DNA of 64,000 nucleotides from Nyssa sinensis (Eukaryota; Streptophyta; Magnoliopsida; Cornales; Nyssaceae): positions 23,663,071 through 23,727,070 of the forward strand of contig CM018052.1 of NCBI GenBank assembly GCA_008638375.1, in the 5' to 3' direction. The notes beneath the pieces are model-generated. The model was not told the origin of the DNA and searched no databases. It worked only from the letters and a program-made list of their open reading frames with translations. This document shows, piece by piece, positions 1 through 12,600 of this stretch (the stretch's first letter is position 1; the number at the start of each line of letters is the position of its first letter). Position numbers and translations under genes: made by a program.

Positions 1-80
1 CAACATCAAATATACCCCAAGGGCCAAAAATCCTCCATGATCCACGTCTCCTCTATTTTCCAAGACTTCCTTAAGTCTCA
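1..80 (+). repeat. Fragment of a Ty3/gypsy-type LTR
   Basis: This stretch matches the interior of the LTR family seen at 245-345 and 59570-59640 (shared words around 'atgccccaagggccaa' and 'acttcctcaagtctca'). It stops where a new LTR start, TGTCACGCCCCGAA, begins at 81. It is probably an older LTR copy cut by a later one. No TSD supports this, so only the family assignment is firm. Confidence 0.6.
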
Positions 81-540
81 TGTCACGCCCCGAATTCTCG
101 CGAACCCGAGACGCGACTGACGAGACAGGAAATAAAATAAAATAAAGGACAACTTAAACAAATTTAATCAAGCATGCATCCATTACCATCAATACATCAA
201 AATAACATAAAATACATCCCATAACTACATCGTTCATAGGTCATGCGGGCTTAAGCCCTACATCACAAAATATGCCCCAACCGCCAAATATCCTCCTAAG
301 CTCATCTCTCCTCCACTCTGCAAAACTTCCTCAAGTCTCAAGTGCCGGGAATGTCATCTGAAATGTTGTCCCACGAATGGGTCAGCTCAACTGCCGGTAC
401 AATATAATGCTAATGCAAGAAACAAAATTTAGGACGTGGCATGTGCAAGTGTACAGTTATATCTACATGGCATTTAATATCATCAATGCAACATACGAAC
501 ATTATGCGTGATGCACTCATGCAAACTCCATGTCACAACC

Positions 541-761
541 ATGCCTCACTTCACGGACCTTCCCCGACGGCCTGAGCATCCAAGTATGTCTCACTTTACG
601 GACCTTCCCCGATGGCTTGAGTATCTAGTATGTCTCACTTTATGGACCTTCCCCGACGACCTGAGTAACTAATATGTCTCACTTTACAGACTTTCCCCGA
701 CGGCCTGAGTAACCAGTATGTCTCACTTTATGGACCTTCCCCGACGGCCTGAGTATCCAGT
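541..761 (+). repeat. 43-47-bp minisatellite inside LTR, 5 copies
   Basis: Five tandem units contain 'tatgtctcactttacgga' followed by 'ccttccccgacggcctgag'. The same unit occurs about twice in LTR copy B (2293-2375) and twice in the LTR at 59840-59930, so copy number varies within the family. Confidence 0.85.
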
Positions 762-1841
762 ATGCACTATGCCAAATGCTCAACTCACGCCATGTCCAAA
801 GAATCACACTATGCCAATATACTCATGATTCTACCATGTCACAATGTAATCCCGATAAATCATCTTATCCCCACATAAAGCATGCTATAAACAATGTATT
901 ACACAACAACATTACAATCACAAGATCTTTTCATCAAGGGTACATGCCAGGCACAATCCACTTAACACATGTTTTAAATCACGTATTACATAATCTCAAC
1001 AATTCTCTAAATATAATCTACACATCCTGCTAACACATGTGATATACACATAGTCATGATCCACATTCATCACCAAACTTTCAATAAGATAACAAGGAGC
1101 ACATAAGCATATGAGTAATAAAACAAACATGTGAATCATCAAGTCAATATGGCAGTTATTCCTAAATTTAATTCTATTTCTTACTTAGCACAATATATCG
1201 TACCTGATGGGTTGGTCTCAACCCTAGAAGATCATGCACGACGCGTAACTGAACTAGTCAATGAAAATACAGAAGGTCAGATCGCCCTCTCCTGTCCTAT
1301 CAGTGTCCCTAAAATCACAAAAAGCAACTCAGTTCGTTTGCCACTTTAATGATGCTATTCATCAAATTTTTATGTCTTTAATTCATAAGTTTCTATTTTG
1401 TTAGATTAAATTCTATCATTATGTCCGAAACATCGAAAAAAATAGGTTTAGGCTTTTGCAGAATTTAATTCGGACATCCGGGCTAAAAAGAGTAAAACAG
1501 TCATTTTAACTTGCACGGTTTTCCATTTCCCGAGACCTCTCCTCATAAATTGGACCCCACGGTTGAGTCTGAAATGTTCGAAATAATAAAGTTTCACTAT
1601 TCTTTTGTTTTAATCGGGGTTCGTTTGACTGAGTTTTAACTCAGGGGAATTTTGGTAATTTTTAAGGGTTCCATGGGTCTTTTATTTTTCGGGACCTCGT
1701 CTCATGTCGTGGACCTCACCATTGGACTCAGGAGGTCCAAGATAGTTATAAAACATATATGGCTTGCCTTGTTTGGGCTCCGGGCCATTTTGGTGTATTT
1801 AATTTAATTAAAACAATTTAATTAAATTTTACTTTCTGTCA

Positions 1842-1908
1842 TATATATATATATATACATATTTAAATGTTTTAAATATAAATGAGTATATATATATATA
1901 TATATATA
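1842..1908. repeat. (TA)n microsatellites
   Basis: Two short TA runs lie in the AT-rich tail of LTR copy A. The apparent ORF over them is low-complexity only. Confidence 0.8.
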
Positions 1909-2010
1909 CATACACACTTAAACCATAACACACACATATATACACACATACATAATGCACACTCCATGCATAACCAATAAAAAAAAAATGAACAATGAAG
2001 AAACACCATG

Positions 2011-4436
2011 ACAATTAAATGAAATAAATAAATAAGGAAAGGACATAATAATAATAAAAAAATTTTACTTCAAAATTTCAAATCTTTACATCTCAAGTAT
2101 CAGGAGCATCATCTGTAATATAATATCCCACGAATGGGTCAGCTCAACAGCTGGTATAACATAATGCTAATACAAGAAACAAGATTAAGGAGTGGCATGT
2201 GCAAAGTGTACATTTATAATCTAGATATTTTCTAGTTCATTAATACGATGCAATGAAAATATGCATGACACACCTATGTACTCTATGCCATACCCATGTC
2301 TCGTTTACGGACCGCATCCGATGGATCTGAGTACCAACTCCCGTTTACGGGCCTCCCCCCGTTGGATCTGGGCACCAATGCAATGGCTAATTTTGGGGTT
2401 TTCACCACAGGATCAACACCCTCATAATGCATAGCACCGCGTGATCAACCCACACTACGTTTCCAAAGGATTCACCATATGCCAATATGTTTTGATTTCA
2501 CCACACAATAATATAATCTTAATGAAGCATACTTTAAACAATGTATCATACTCGAAGCAACAATAACATTTAAATCACAAAACTTGTTCCACATGAATAC
2601 ATGTCTCATACAGTCAATTAAAACACATGGTCACAGTTCACGTTCATCAGTTTACTAAATTCTCAAAGAATACAAGAAACACAAAAGCACGTAAACAACC
2701 AACTCTAGGTTATCAAGCAACGTATTCCAAATAATTCTCCAACAACAGTTAAGCATATAAATCATTCAATTTACTCATAAAATATTCCTAAACTTAACCC
2801 TGTTTCTTACTTAGCAAAATATCATACCTAGAAGGGTTTTTCCCAATCATTGGAAGTCGTGTCCACAGTGAAGTCGAACCAAACAATGAGAGTGTAGAAG
2901 GTCAAACCGCCTTCTTTTTTTCTTTCAGTGCTCCTAAAAGCATGAAATATAACTCAGTCTATTGTTACTTGAATTATGCTATTCATCAAATTTTATGCTT
3001 TTATTTCATGAGTTTCTATTTTACTAAATAAACTCTACCATTGAACCCGGAATGTCGAAGAAAGTCGGTTTAGGCTTTCGCAGAATTCAATTTGGGCATT
3101 TGTACTAAAAAGGGCAAAACAGTCATTTTACACTTTTACGGGTTCGTACTTCTCAAGAGTTAAGACCTCTTTTTGCAAAGTAGACTCCATGGTTGTGTCC
3201 AGAATGCTCAAAATAATAAAAATTCACTATTCGTTTACTTTAATCGGAGTTCGTTTGACTGTTTTTTAACTCAATGGCATTTCGTAATTTTTCTTTATTT
3301 TTAATTAATTAATTAAATTAATATTTTATTCTGGGGTCAAATCATAATAACTATAAAAATTTTGGGTCACTTTATAATTTCTGAAAGTCGTGGGCCAAAT
3401 TAGAATTTCTAATTTTTGGTTATTCTAATTCAGTTTACCCAAGCAGTGGATAGGACTTAAAACAGGGATAGGATATCCCAATTCAATTTCAATCTTAATT
3501 TAATTTCTTATACTTGTTTCCAAACGGCCCAATTTCTCACTTAAGTTATAAACCAAACGACACCGCTTCAGGGTATCCAATACGTGCGGGTGGGTCGGAT
3601 CTAACCCGACTCGAACCATAGCCCATCCGACCCGAACCAAAAGCCAAATAGTGGCTTCTTCTCCGGTGGAACTAGCTAGGGTTCTGTCACCATCTCCGGC
3701 GACGGTGACTTATCTCCGGTCAAGTTTCAGGTCTTTAAATGCAGTTTTTTTTTTTCCAGTTTTTCAGGAGATTCTATTTCCAAAGCTTCTTTTTAATTTG
3801 ATCCATAAATCCCCACGAAATTGAGGGAAATCGAATTTCCGGCCGATTGGAACTCTTCAATTTTGAGCCCTTTTTCTCTACTGTTTTAAGTCAGCTCGAG
3901 CTCTAATTTATTTCTGCATCATATGGGATCACATCTAGTCTATTTAATCAAAGTTTCATGCATAAAATGTTAATGAACCCGAACCACTCTAAAAACTTGC
4001 AATTATTGTTTTCCCTTTCAATTATTAACCATTTTTCCTAATTCTTTTTGCAAATGACTCCTTATTTCATGCTTAACATGACCCCATACTTAAAACCAGT
4101 CATCATGCTTCTAAAAAAAATTTAAAATAGAAACCAAGCATCACATACGTTTGCTGGGTTTCTTATTGGCAGTATCATACCTCTCCACTTTTTGCTCTCT
4201 TCTTTCTCCTTCTTCTGAATCCCAAATCACCTCTCAGAGTCTAGCTCTTCTCCTATCTTTCTCCTCATTCCTCACAACAACTCAACTGTATTCATACACC
4301 TACACATCATCATATCTCTCTCTCTCTCTCTCTCTCTCTCTACAACAGACCTGCACACACTCAACACCCCACTTGCTTTGTACACTCACACACTCCTTCA
4401 CTTTCTGCACTTACACAATCACACGCAACATATATT

Positions 4437-4474
<38 letters not shown>

Positions 4475-5232
4475 TAAACACACACTCACTCGCACCCACA
4501 CATTGCCGACACTACAAAAACACACACACACTTGAATGTTGCTTCTTCACTCCCCTTTTCTTTCTTTTTATTATTATTTTTTCTGTATATGTATACATGT
4601 ATAATATATATATATATATATATATATTCTACTATATATATCTACACAAATAATACACATTTCATACGTACACACATTTATGAATTGAACAATTTATTCC
4701 AAAAATTCAGATCTCTACAGCGCAGGCCCTACTGCCTGCGCCCAAGCCCTGCGCGCCAACCTTTGCCCCCATGGCCAACAGGCCTTGGCCACTTACCTTG
4801 GGCCATGTTTGGACAATCCATGCCATGTTTGGCCACCCTTTTGGGCAATGTTTGGCCACTCTTCTGGATCATGTTTGGCCATCTCCTTAGACAACTTTTG
4901 GAAGACTTTTTGACCTACCCTTAACCTATGTCCTAGGAAATTTGGGGCCCATTTGGGCCATTGTTTCAAAACATATTTAGATACATTTTGGGCTATCTGG
5001 GAGATTATACTTGAACTTGACTTAGACTAATTTTGACTATTGGTTAGGGGAGATATTTGATTGGCATTTGAAACCCATTTTGTGTAAGTCTAGTAGCAAA
5101 CTTTCATTCTTAATTTTGGGAAAACATGAAAAAATAAACATGTAATCAACTAAATCCATTTAATTGCCTTTAATTAATTCTTTTTGTTTATTTTCACTCA
5201 CTCCCCGGGTTTTGGAAAATTCGGGGTGTGAT
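2011..5232 (+). mobile_element. Ty3/gypsy-type LTR, copy B with native 3' end
   Basis: From about 2090 this copy parallels copy A, then continues to an LTR-type terminus at 5201-5232 (ctccccgggttttggaaaat, then tcggggtgtgata). The last roughly 90 bases are an imperfect inverted copy of the family's LTR start, as at 59381. No primer-binding site follows 5232, so this looks like a solo LTR or an LTR whose internal region was lost. The 3550-3720 part is GC-richer with repeated 'cccgacccgaacc' words. The ORFs at 4151-4924 cross microsatellites and are not supported. Confidence 0.6.
4313..4627. repeat. Microsatellite cluster (CT)n, (AT)n
   Basis: A (CT)n run at about 4313-4341, (TA)n at 4439-4470 and (TA)n at about 4609-4627, with CA-rich spacers, lie within the 3' part of LTR copy B. 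Confidence 0.9.
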
Positions 5233-5479
5233 AGACACTCCCCTATGTGCAGATCAGCGCACAGTATGCTCTTCATCCGAACTTCACAAATTCATAAATT
5301 TTTGAAAGTTACGATTGTTTTCTAAAAAAAATTTCATTTTTCTCACTATTGGGGCCTATAAAAGTGACTTTTTTTGGGTTTTCCAAACCACTAATGGATC
5401 ATTAATGAAAGATCTTTCAAATAATTAGTTCAGGTGATTTTAGTTGGCTTTGAAACGAAATAGCCAAGGTAGACTACTC
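5233..5479. other. Non-coding, no gene seen
   Basis: AT-rich sequence between the LTR end and a gag-like remnant. It has one TATA-like string (cctataaaagtga, about 5348-5360). No ORF or RNA gene can be supported. Confidence 0.5.
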
Positions 5480-5990
5480 TGAGCCTGTAATCCCCTATCT
5501 AGTCCTGAGAAAGAATATACATCACACAGAGTTCCTATAGACATGGATCAAGAATAATTGCTCCAAGTTTTAGTTGAGATAAGGAAAGACATATCAGACT
5601 AAAGGGAAGAGTCATAAAGACTCGCCTGAACTATCCAAGAGTTTTCATAACAGAGGTTGCCACCACCCCAACTTCGGTGGGACCAAACAATGTTCTACCA
5701 GTTCCTCAACCAATCCTTCTAATACCAGGCTAGGATCCGCCTCCGCAACATTAACCGGGTCAAAACATAGTGGCCTATGATCCTTTTGATTGGGCCAAAC
5801 AATATCCGACCATAGAGAAACCAAGACCTCAAGATGAAGTCCTCTAGTGGAGGTTTGAGAAGATGGAAACCCTTATCTATAAGTCTAACTAGGGCGACTA
5901 CATGATCATTTATTGTTATTATGCAATAAGGTGAGGAAAATATGGACATGAATTTGAATTGGTAAGGGTTCACTAAGTGTTACCAAGTTT
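5480..5990 (+). pseudogene. Possible decayed retrotransposon gag N-terminus
   Basis: Read on the plus strand, one frame gives MDQE-(stop)-LLQVLVEIRKDISD from about 5543. The next frame gives a proline-rich stretch ending YDPFDWAKQYPTIEKPRPQDEVL and RFEKMETLI. Acidic/coiled then proline-rich then 'RFEKME..L' resembles the N-terminal gag region of Tat/Ogre-type gypsy elements. Several stops and at least one frameshift are present and no zinc knuckle is visible. The minus-strand ORF at 5719-5973 is treated as a shadow. Identification is weak. Confidence 0.3.
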
Positions 5991-6049
5991 TGTTAGTAGT
6001 CTTTTGGAGTGGTGGCAGTTTAGTTGGTATAAACAAGACAAGAAGACTA

Positions 6050-6800
6050 TATGAAATTTGATTCCTTTTATCATTTTTTTTTTTTTGTCTTTCTAGACAT
6101 TAAGAAATAAAGTAGTTTTTTAGAAGAAACAGCTGAATTGGGGAGAGGTTGTTGGGTTTATTAAAATGATAATATTTTTTTGGGCAAAGGTTAATGGTGT
6201 TTTTAAAAACTTGTTAGTCCATGATCTGTTTTTTAGAATCCATCTGTACTTGATGTTGTGTAAAGGAAAATTACAGGTATAGTAGATGTTGGTGTGTATA
6301 TAAGTTATATCTTGCATGGGTGTAAGGTGTGAATGGATGATGTGTTTTGTTCTTGCAATTCGAAAGTTATATTTTGGTATACATCTGGATAGAGCTGCAT
6401 TTTCTCTTGGAAGACTTCACTATGAGGGGTAGATTTGGAAGTTTGATGGTTGGGGCTTGTTTGCTTACTGTTGTTTTGGTCTAAAAGATGTTTCAGTTGA
6501 TTGCTCGTTAATCTTCCATGATGTAAGCTAAGGTGTTGGTAAGTTTTGTGCACGGTTGTTTAAGCTTAGTGGTTATTTATTAGGCAGCGGGAGGAGTTAT
6601 ATGAAAAGTCCTATATAGGTTGTTGATAATTGGTTTGGTGTTTACATATAATTGGCTTCTCACTTGATACCAACCTTGATGGAATGAGGCTTCTAAGCAA
6701 TGATGCATTTTGCACCATGAACTTATTGATGTAGTTGAGTTGTATGTCTTGTACATCCTTAATTTCATTGATAAAATTCTTTTTCATTGATAAAAAACAA
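6050..6800 (+). mobile_element. L1-type LINE 3' end (5'-truncated)
   Basis: The final 300 bases match the LINE 3' UTR type seen at 21640-21795, 26500-26640, 27030-27112 and 35566-35727: 'ggaatgaggcttctaagcaatgatgc', 'cttgtacatcc', 'cattgataaaa', then a short A-rich tail at about 6793. No ORF2 coding remains. The 5' limit is uncertain; sequence from 6050 is AT-rich and may belong to the same UTR. Confidence 0.5.
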
Positions 6801-6837
6801 AGAATTGCCAACATTTAAGATGGCCCTAACCCTTTTA

Positions 6838-7343
6838 TAAAGAAAAAAGGATCAAAGTTCACAACTCTTTCAAGAAAACTGCCTTTGCTACGAGTGTTTA
6901 CTACATTTGGATTGAACGGAACAACAGAATGTGGAAGAGGAAAGCTCAAACGGTTGAGCAAAGTCTTGCTTTCATTAGTAGTGTTATTCAGTGCAGATTC
7001 TTAAAGGTCAGAAAAGTTCATAACTTTTTCGAGAACTAAGAAGGTTTTATGCACTAGGGTATATCCCAGATTTTTTTCAAGCAGTAAGTGTTGTTGGCTC
7101 CTATAGGTTTCAGTTGGTTGCTTGCCTAGCTGCTTTAGAAGGTTTTTTATTTGTCCTTGTTGGTTCTGCTAGCTTTCTGGGTGCCTGCCCTCCTTCTGTA
7201 ATTCTTTCTTCTTCTCTTTCTAATATTACCTTAGATTAAATTTGTAATATGTTTAGCTCTGATTAAGTAGTTCTTGGTTCCACAAATAACAAAAGTTAGG
7301 AACCCTCAACTCAATGAGTGTGTTGGACTTCATATATACTAGC
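6838..7343 (+). mobile_element. LINE ORF2 C-terminus plus 3' UTR fragment
   Basis: From about 6868 to 7040 the plus strand reads FKKTAFATSVYYIWIERNNRMW...AFISSVIQCRFLKVRK, the usual end of plant L1 ORF2 after the zinc-finger tail (IWxERNxR motif). A T-rich 3' UTR follows. The piece is 5'-truncated. The full-length LINE on the other strand was inserted at its right edge, at 7344. Confidence 0.7.
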
Positions 7344-7358
7344 TAGTAAACCTTTTTT
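7344..7358. repeat. Target-site duplication of LINE, left copy
   Basis: TAGTAAACCTTTTTT is identical to 15318-15332 and flanks the minus-strand LINE. The T run merges with the LINE poly(A) (poly(T) on this strand), so the inner edge is uncertain by a few bases. Confidence 0.9.
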
Positions 7359-7361
7359 TTT

Positions 7362-9600
7362 ATCAGCAAAAGAAATATAATTTATTGATGTAAACGTGAA
7401 TGTAAAAGGAATACAACACAACTACATCAAAATAGGAACAACAAGAAATAAAGGAAATTGGCAAGGAACCAATTTTTCAGAACAAACATAAAGCAAATAA
7501 CAGAGATACTGGCAAACTCCAGCACATTCAACATAATGAAGCAAAAATAAAACACCTCAACAATCAGCAGCAGTTCAAAAGAATCTCACATACACCACTT
7601 CTGCAGCTACTTCCATGCTGAGGACTGCCTCATCAAGCTCACAACCAGGCCTTGGGGCTTCGGCAATCTCTGCCAACCTTCATGGATTAAACTTCACTCT
7701 CACAATCAATTCAAGACCACAACCATCCTATTTTTCAGCAATCTCAACTTCTCAGACTCACCCAACCATCACTCTTGATATCATTGCACCACCCACCTCA
7801 TCTCACTTCAATAGGTCATCTTCAAGCTTCCCTTCTGCACCAAGATATTCTTCAACATGTCTCAACTTTTTCCTTCATCTTTTTCTCCTTTAGAGCCCAA
7901 CAACAGAAGCTATTATGGATCTTCGTATCTTACAAGGCAACCACCTCAAGAACCTTTGTATCAATCTTACATGCCCAATAATGCCCAACTTCCACAACAA
8001 TCTTTGATAATTGCTGCTACAACCAAGGAAATTACCGCTAACCCAAATTTTCAATCAGCATTAGCAACTATAATAACTCAATAAACAGTCCAGTTTTAAC
8101 AAAAAACTCTCCCCTTTGATTACAGCCAGAACACTCTGTAGAGTGAATACAAGATCTTGAACAGTAAGAGATTTGGATTGAGGTTCAAATTAAACTGTGG
8201 AATTTTGTTCTTAATAAAACTAGAACATTGCTTATTTAGGAGCAGATCATAACAGTAGAAAACACCACCATCAATAGAAGTAGCACTCCAGAGGATTGAT
8301 ATAAATCTTTTCTTCAACAAGCTCACCCACATCTACACATAAGCCAACAACAAAAGACTCATGGGAATGAAAAATAATCAACTCAAAAGTCTGCAATCAC
8401 CTCCTCATGAAACGGACTACGCACTCGCTCCAACCTTCCTTTTAACTTGAAACTGATTCCAAACTTTTGATAAACCTGGACATACCATCCCTACACTAGA
8501 ACTGAGATGCATACCCTACTTGAATTCCTTGTAACTTGAAACTAATTCCAAACTTTAGATAGACCTGGACATACCATCCCTACACTAGATCTGAATTTCA
8601 TACCCTACTTGAATTCCCTTGGGAAGATTAGGATGAGCCCAACCATTACATCAATTCAAAACAATTTGGAATGGCTGGCTCATCAATTCAAAACTCCGGC
8701 AATAACTGGCACATCAATTCATCCTTCTTAAAATACCAATCATTTTACCATTTAAACAATCCAACAAGAGAACTAGGATGAACCAATGAGATATTCCTCC
8801 ATCTTAAAAACAATCAGACCAAACCTTCCAAGCATAATGACCTCAACAGTAAGCAATCGGAAAGTTCAATCTCTTTACCACAAAAATAACAAAATACTCT
8901 TGCCTCCTCTGGATAACTTCCAACTTTAAAAAATTTGGAATGTTGAGATGGTTAGGAGGTCCAAAAGTGTATCCTTGATAGAGGGACAAAGCAGGGTAGG
9001 CAAAACCAAAACAAAAGAAAACCAGGTCAGTAATAGTAGATGCACCAAGCTGATATTCCCTACTGTAGAGGTGAGAGAATCTAGCAGCCCCCAAGAAGAA
9101 CTGGACCATAACTGTAACAAACTTCGAACAGAGCTAACAGAGGTAACTGCACCAAGCTGAATATCACTTCTCTAAAGCTGAAAAGAACTAGCTACCCCCA
9201 AGAAGAACTGAACCGTAGCCGCCGACAATAGCAAGCTAAAATCCACAATGACCAACCACAAAACAGAGAAAGAAAGGCAAATGCATAATACAGAACCACA
9301 TTCCTCAAAACATTGGCTTCATCCACCTGGAATCCACTGCTCTATAGAAGTGAAAATCTAGCAACTCCTACACAAGAAACTGAGCCAACCTGGCCAATAG
9401 CATCAAGCTGAAACCCAACAATGACCAAACATTAAACCTCCTTATCAACTTTGAGTAGTAACAACCCACACTTGGAGTGATGAACTAGGCTTTGTATCTG
9501 CTCTGAACCAAGCTATACTTCATCTAGAGGATGAGTTAGCGGCAGCTAATTATATTCTGAAGGTTGAAGATCAGATCGTTGATCGAGTATGAGGAGCCCC
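7362..9600 (-). other. Long 3' region of the LINE with internal duplications
   Basis: No ORF2 homology is seen here. Two local tandem duplications are visible: about 90 bp at 8430-8527/8530-8620 (shared 'gacataccatccctacacta') and about 100 bp at 9037-9115/9141-9220, with a weaker third copy near 9311-9400 (shared 'cccccaagaagaactg'). Plus-strand ORFs at 7615-8084 show no family resemblance and are rejected. An unrecognised nested insert could account for part of the length. Confidence 0.6.
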
Positions 9601-9604
9601 CTTT

Positions 9605-12600
9605 TTTTTATTTTATCCAGAAGGCAAGTTTGGATTTAATTAGATCTTGAACAAGGGTCCAGCGTGGTTTAACCTTGTTAAAGATACATTCATTTCTTAG
9701 CTTCCAAATAGACCACATGATAGTGAAGGGGATTGTCTCCCAGATCAGCTTATGCTCTTTTGTGAAGTTAAAGCTTTGCCACCAATCAAGGGTTGCTTTG
9801 ATAGAGTTAGGTGATGCCCATTGAAGATACCACCAGTTGATGCAATCTGACTAGATTTTTCAAACTTTGTGGCAAAATAGCAGAAGATGATCTGAGGTTT
9901 CTACTTCTAGCCCGCAGAAGGGGCATAAGCATTCATTAATGGAGTTGAGGATTCCTAGCTTGAGTAGAAAATCAATAGTTTTGGTACGGTTATTCTAGGC
10001 CAACCAACCAAAGAATTAAACTTTTGGAGGGGCTGAATTATACCAAATAAGAGTTGGGATCTACGTATTTGGGGCTAGAAAGCAATCGCAGCGTGAGTAT
10101 AGGGACTTAACTGAGAAAAGACTAGAGGAGTTAATCTTCCAGACCAAGATGTCTTGTTTAACATTCAACATTAGGGGAACATCAAGTAGGATAGATTGGA
10201 ATTTAGATAGCTCTTCTTCCTCTCAAGCCATTAAGCGACGCCGAAGCATTAGGTTCCATTCTCCATTCTCACCTTTTAGTGCTGCGAAGCTGGCGAGATT
10301 ACCCTCCTTTGATCTTGATAAATTGAACAGCCTGGAAAATGAAGATTTAAAAAAGAGTTCCCAGCCCATATATCATGCTAGAAGGATATATTAAGACCGT
10401 TGCCAACCACAATGCTCACATTGGACATAAAGAATTCAAAAAGATTTGGGCTTTTTTCTTTTAGGAGGAGATGTCCAGCCAAAGTTTGGATAAATTGTGC
10501 CTGAACTCTATTTTTGGGAGCCAATCTCCACCAAAATAATGGTATTTTGCTGATAATTTTTTTTTTCTAAAGAGAATTCTTTTCAATGCCGAATCTCCAT
10601 CACCACTTGAGAAGAAGGCATTTATTCATAAATTTTAGATTTTTGAGCCCCAGACTACCGGATTGCTTACTTGAAGTGCATTTCTCCCACTTGATTAAAG
10701 TGAACTTTTCTTTTTAGGTCGCTGCCACCCCACAAGAATCTTGATTGGATCTTGCCAATCGAATTCGCAACTGATGCAGGCATTTTAAATAAAGATAGAA
10801 AATATAGGGGGAGACTCTGAAGGACTGATTTGATTAGAGTTATTTTTCCACCAAAAGAGAGGAACCTTATTTTCCAAGAGGCCAGCTTCACTTTGAATTT
10901 GTCAATAACAGGGGCCCAAATCTTCTTTAGCCTGGGGCTAGCACCTAGAGGTAGGCCAAGATACTTCAAAGGCAAGGGTTTGACATTGCATTTTAGGATA
11001 TCAGCTATGTCCTTTAGGAGATCAGCAGAGACACCCACCCCACAAGCGTCACTCTTGTGGAAGTTGATTTTCAAGCCCGAGAGGACTTCAAAGCATCTCA
11101 GAATTCTTTTGATGTTCATGATTTCAGGCTTCTCAGCATTGCAAAAGACTATCGTGTCATCTGCAAATTGGAGATGGCTGACGGTTGCCCCATTAGCCCT
11201 AATAGAAACTTCCTGAAATAAAGCCTAGAGCTTTGGCTTGTTTGAATAAGATGTTTAGACCTTCAACGACAATGTTAAAAAGGAATGGCGATAAGGGATC
11301 ACCTTACCTTAAACCTTTTTCCAAACTGAATTCAGAAGATGGAGATCTATTTACTAGAACTGAAATTTTCAGAGTTGAGATGCATTCTTTTATCCATTTC
11401 ACCCATTTTGAGCCAAAACCAAATTTTCCATCAAGTTTAGAAGGAAGTTCCAGTTTACACTATCAAAGGCTTTCTTGAAGTCTAACTTGAGAATAATGCC
11501 CTTCTTTTTATTCTTTTTCCACCAGTCCACCACTTCATTTGCGATAAGAACCCCATCCAATATATATCTACCTTCTAGAAAGGCTGATTGGCTTTCATCA
11601 ATAATTGGCGGAAGTGCCTTCTTTAATCTTGAGCTTAGAGCTTTAGCAAGAATTTTATAGATACAACCGACTAGGCTAATAGGTCTAAAATCCCCCAAGA
11701 CGGTCGCTTTGCTCTTCTTTGGAATCAGAATAATGAAGGAAGAATTGATGCCTGAGAACAGTTTAGCATTTTCATGAAACTCTCTTAGGAATTGCATTAC
11801 ATCTGACTTAATTACTTTCCAACATTTCTTGATCCAGAGAAAATTGAAGCCATCTAGACCGGGAGCTTTATTGCTATCACAGCTACCAATTGCCTTCCAG
11901 ATTTCGAGATTAAAGAACTCAGTTTCAAGAGAAGAAGAGAGATTATGGTCAAAAGACTTATCAAAAGGGCCGGCTAGCAAAGGTCTTACTTTCCAATTAT
12001 CGGAAAAGACATATTGAAAGTGTTGGCTTATTTATGATTTTATCAACTGTGGGTCTGTGATGTCTGTTTCGTTGATTGGGATAAAATTAATGGTGTTTCT
12101 GCTATGCCTGCCTTTTGCTAAAAGATGAAAGAATCTCGAGTTCTTGTCACCATTAGCAAGCCATTTTGCTCTAGAATTTTGGAGCCATAAAGATTCAAGC
12201 ATCCTTCCATACCTCCAAACATCGCATTTGAGAACCTTGAATTTAAGGGATTCACTATTGGTCCAGAGGTCTGGATTCTGTGATGACATCCATGGAGTGA
12301 AGATCCTCTTCGGCCTTTTTAAGGTTTGTGGAGATGTTTCCAAATTCATTTAAATTCCATGACTTTAGAGAGGCTCTAAGACTTTGCATTTTTTTCAGGA
12401 GTTTGAAACCAGCCCATCCATTGAATTGGGACTCATTCCAGGGTTTTTCAACCGTCGGGAGGAAATGAGGATAAGAAGTCCATGCATTGATGAATTTGAA
12501 TGGACGGGGGCCCCAATCTCTTAAATCCTCCATCAGAAGAATAGGGTTGTGGTCTAAGAGTGATCTTGAGAGGCCCCATACTTTGGAGTTGAAATGTTCA

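Larger units (their letters stand above)
81..2010 (+). mobile_element. Ty3/gypsy-type LTR, copy A (3' part missing)
   Basis: It opens with TGTCACGCCCCGAATTCTCG, the kind of start seen in Tekay/Del-like plant gypsy LTRs, and aligns by eye over about 1 kb with the LTR at 59381. The stretch from about 335 to 1660 recurs at about 2090-3290 (copy B), including the 'gggtcagctcaac' block and the 'tcatttt...gcaaaacagtc' type non-coding stretch. No PBS, gag or pol follows. Short ORFs here are not conserved and are not called. It is either a partial solo LTR or one half of a tandem LTR-LTR duplication. The boundary with copy B near 2010 is approximate. Confidence 0.65.

Noticed and set aside
4151..4924. 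ORFs of 91-130 codons
   Set aside because: Built largely on CT, CA and TA microsatellites within an LTR.
5719..5973. Minus-strand 84-codon ORF
   Set aside because: No family signal; the plus strand there reads better as a gag remnant.
7615..8084. Three overlapping plus-strand ORFs, one Q/N-rich
   Set aside because: They lie antisense in the LINE 3' region and have no recognisable domain or conserved start context.
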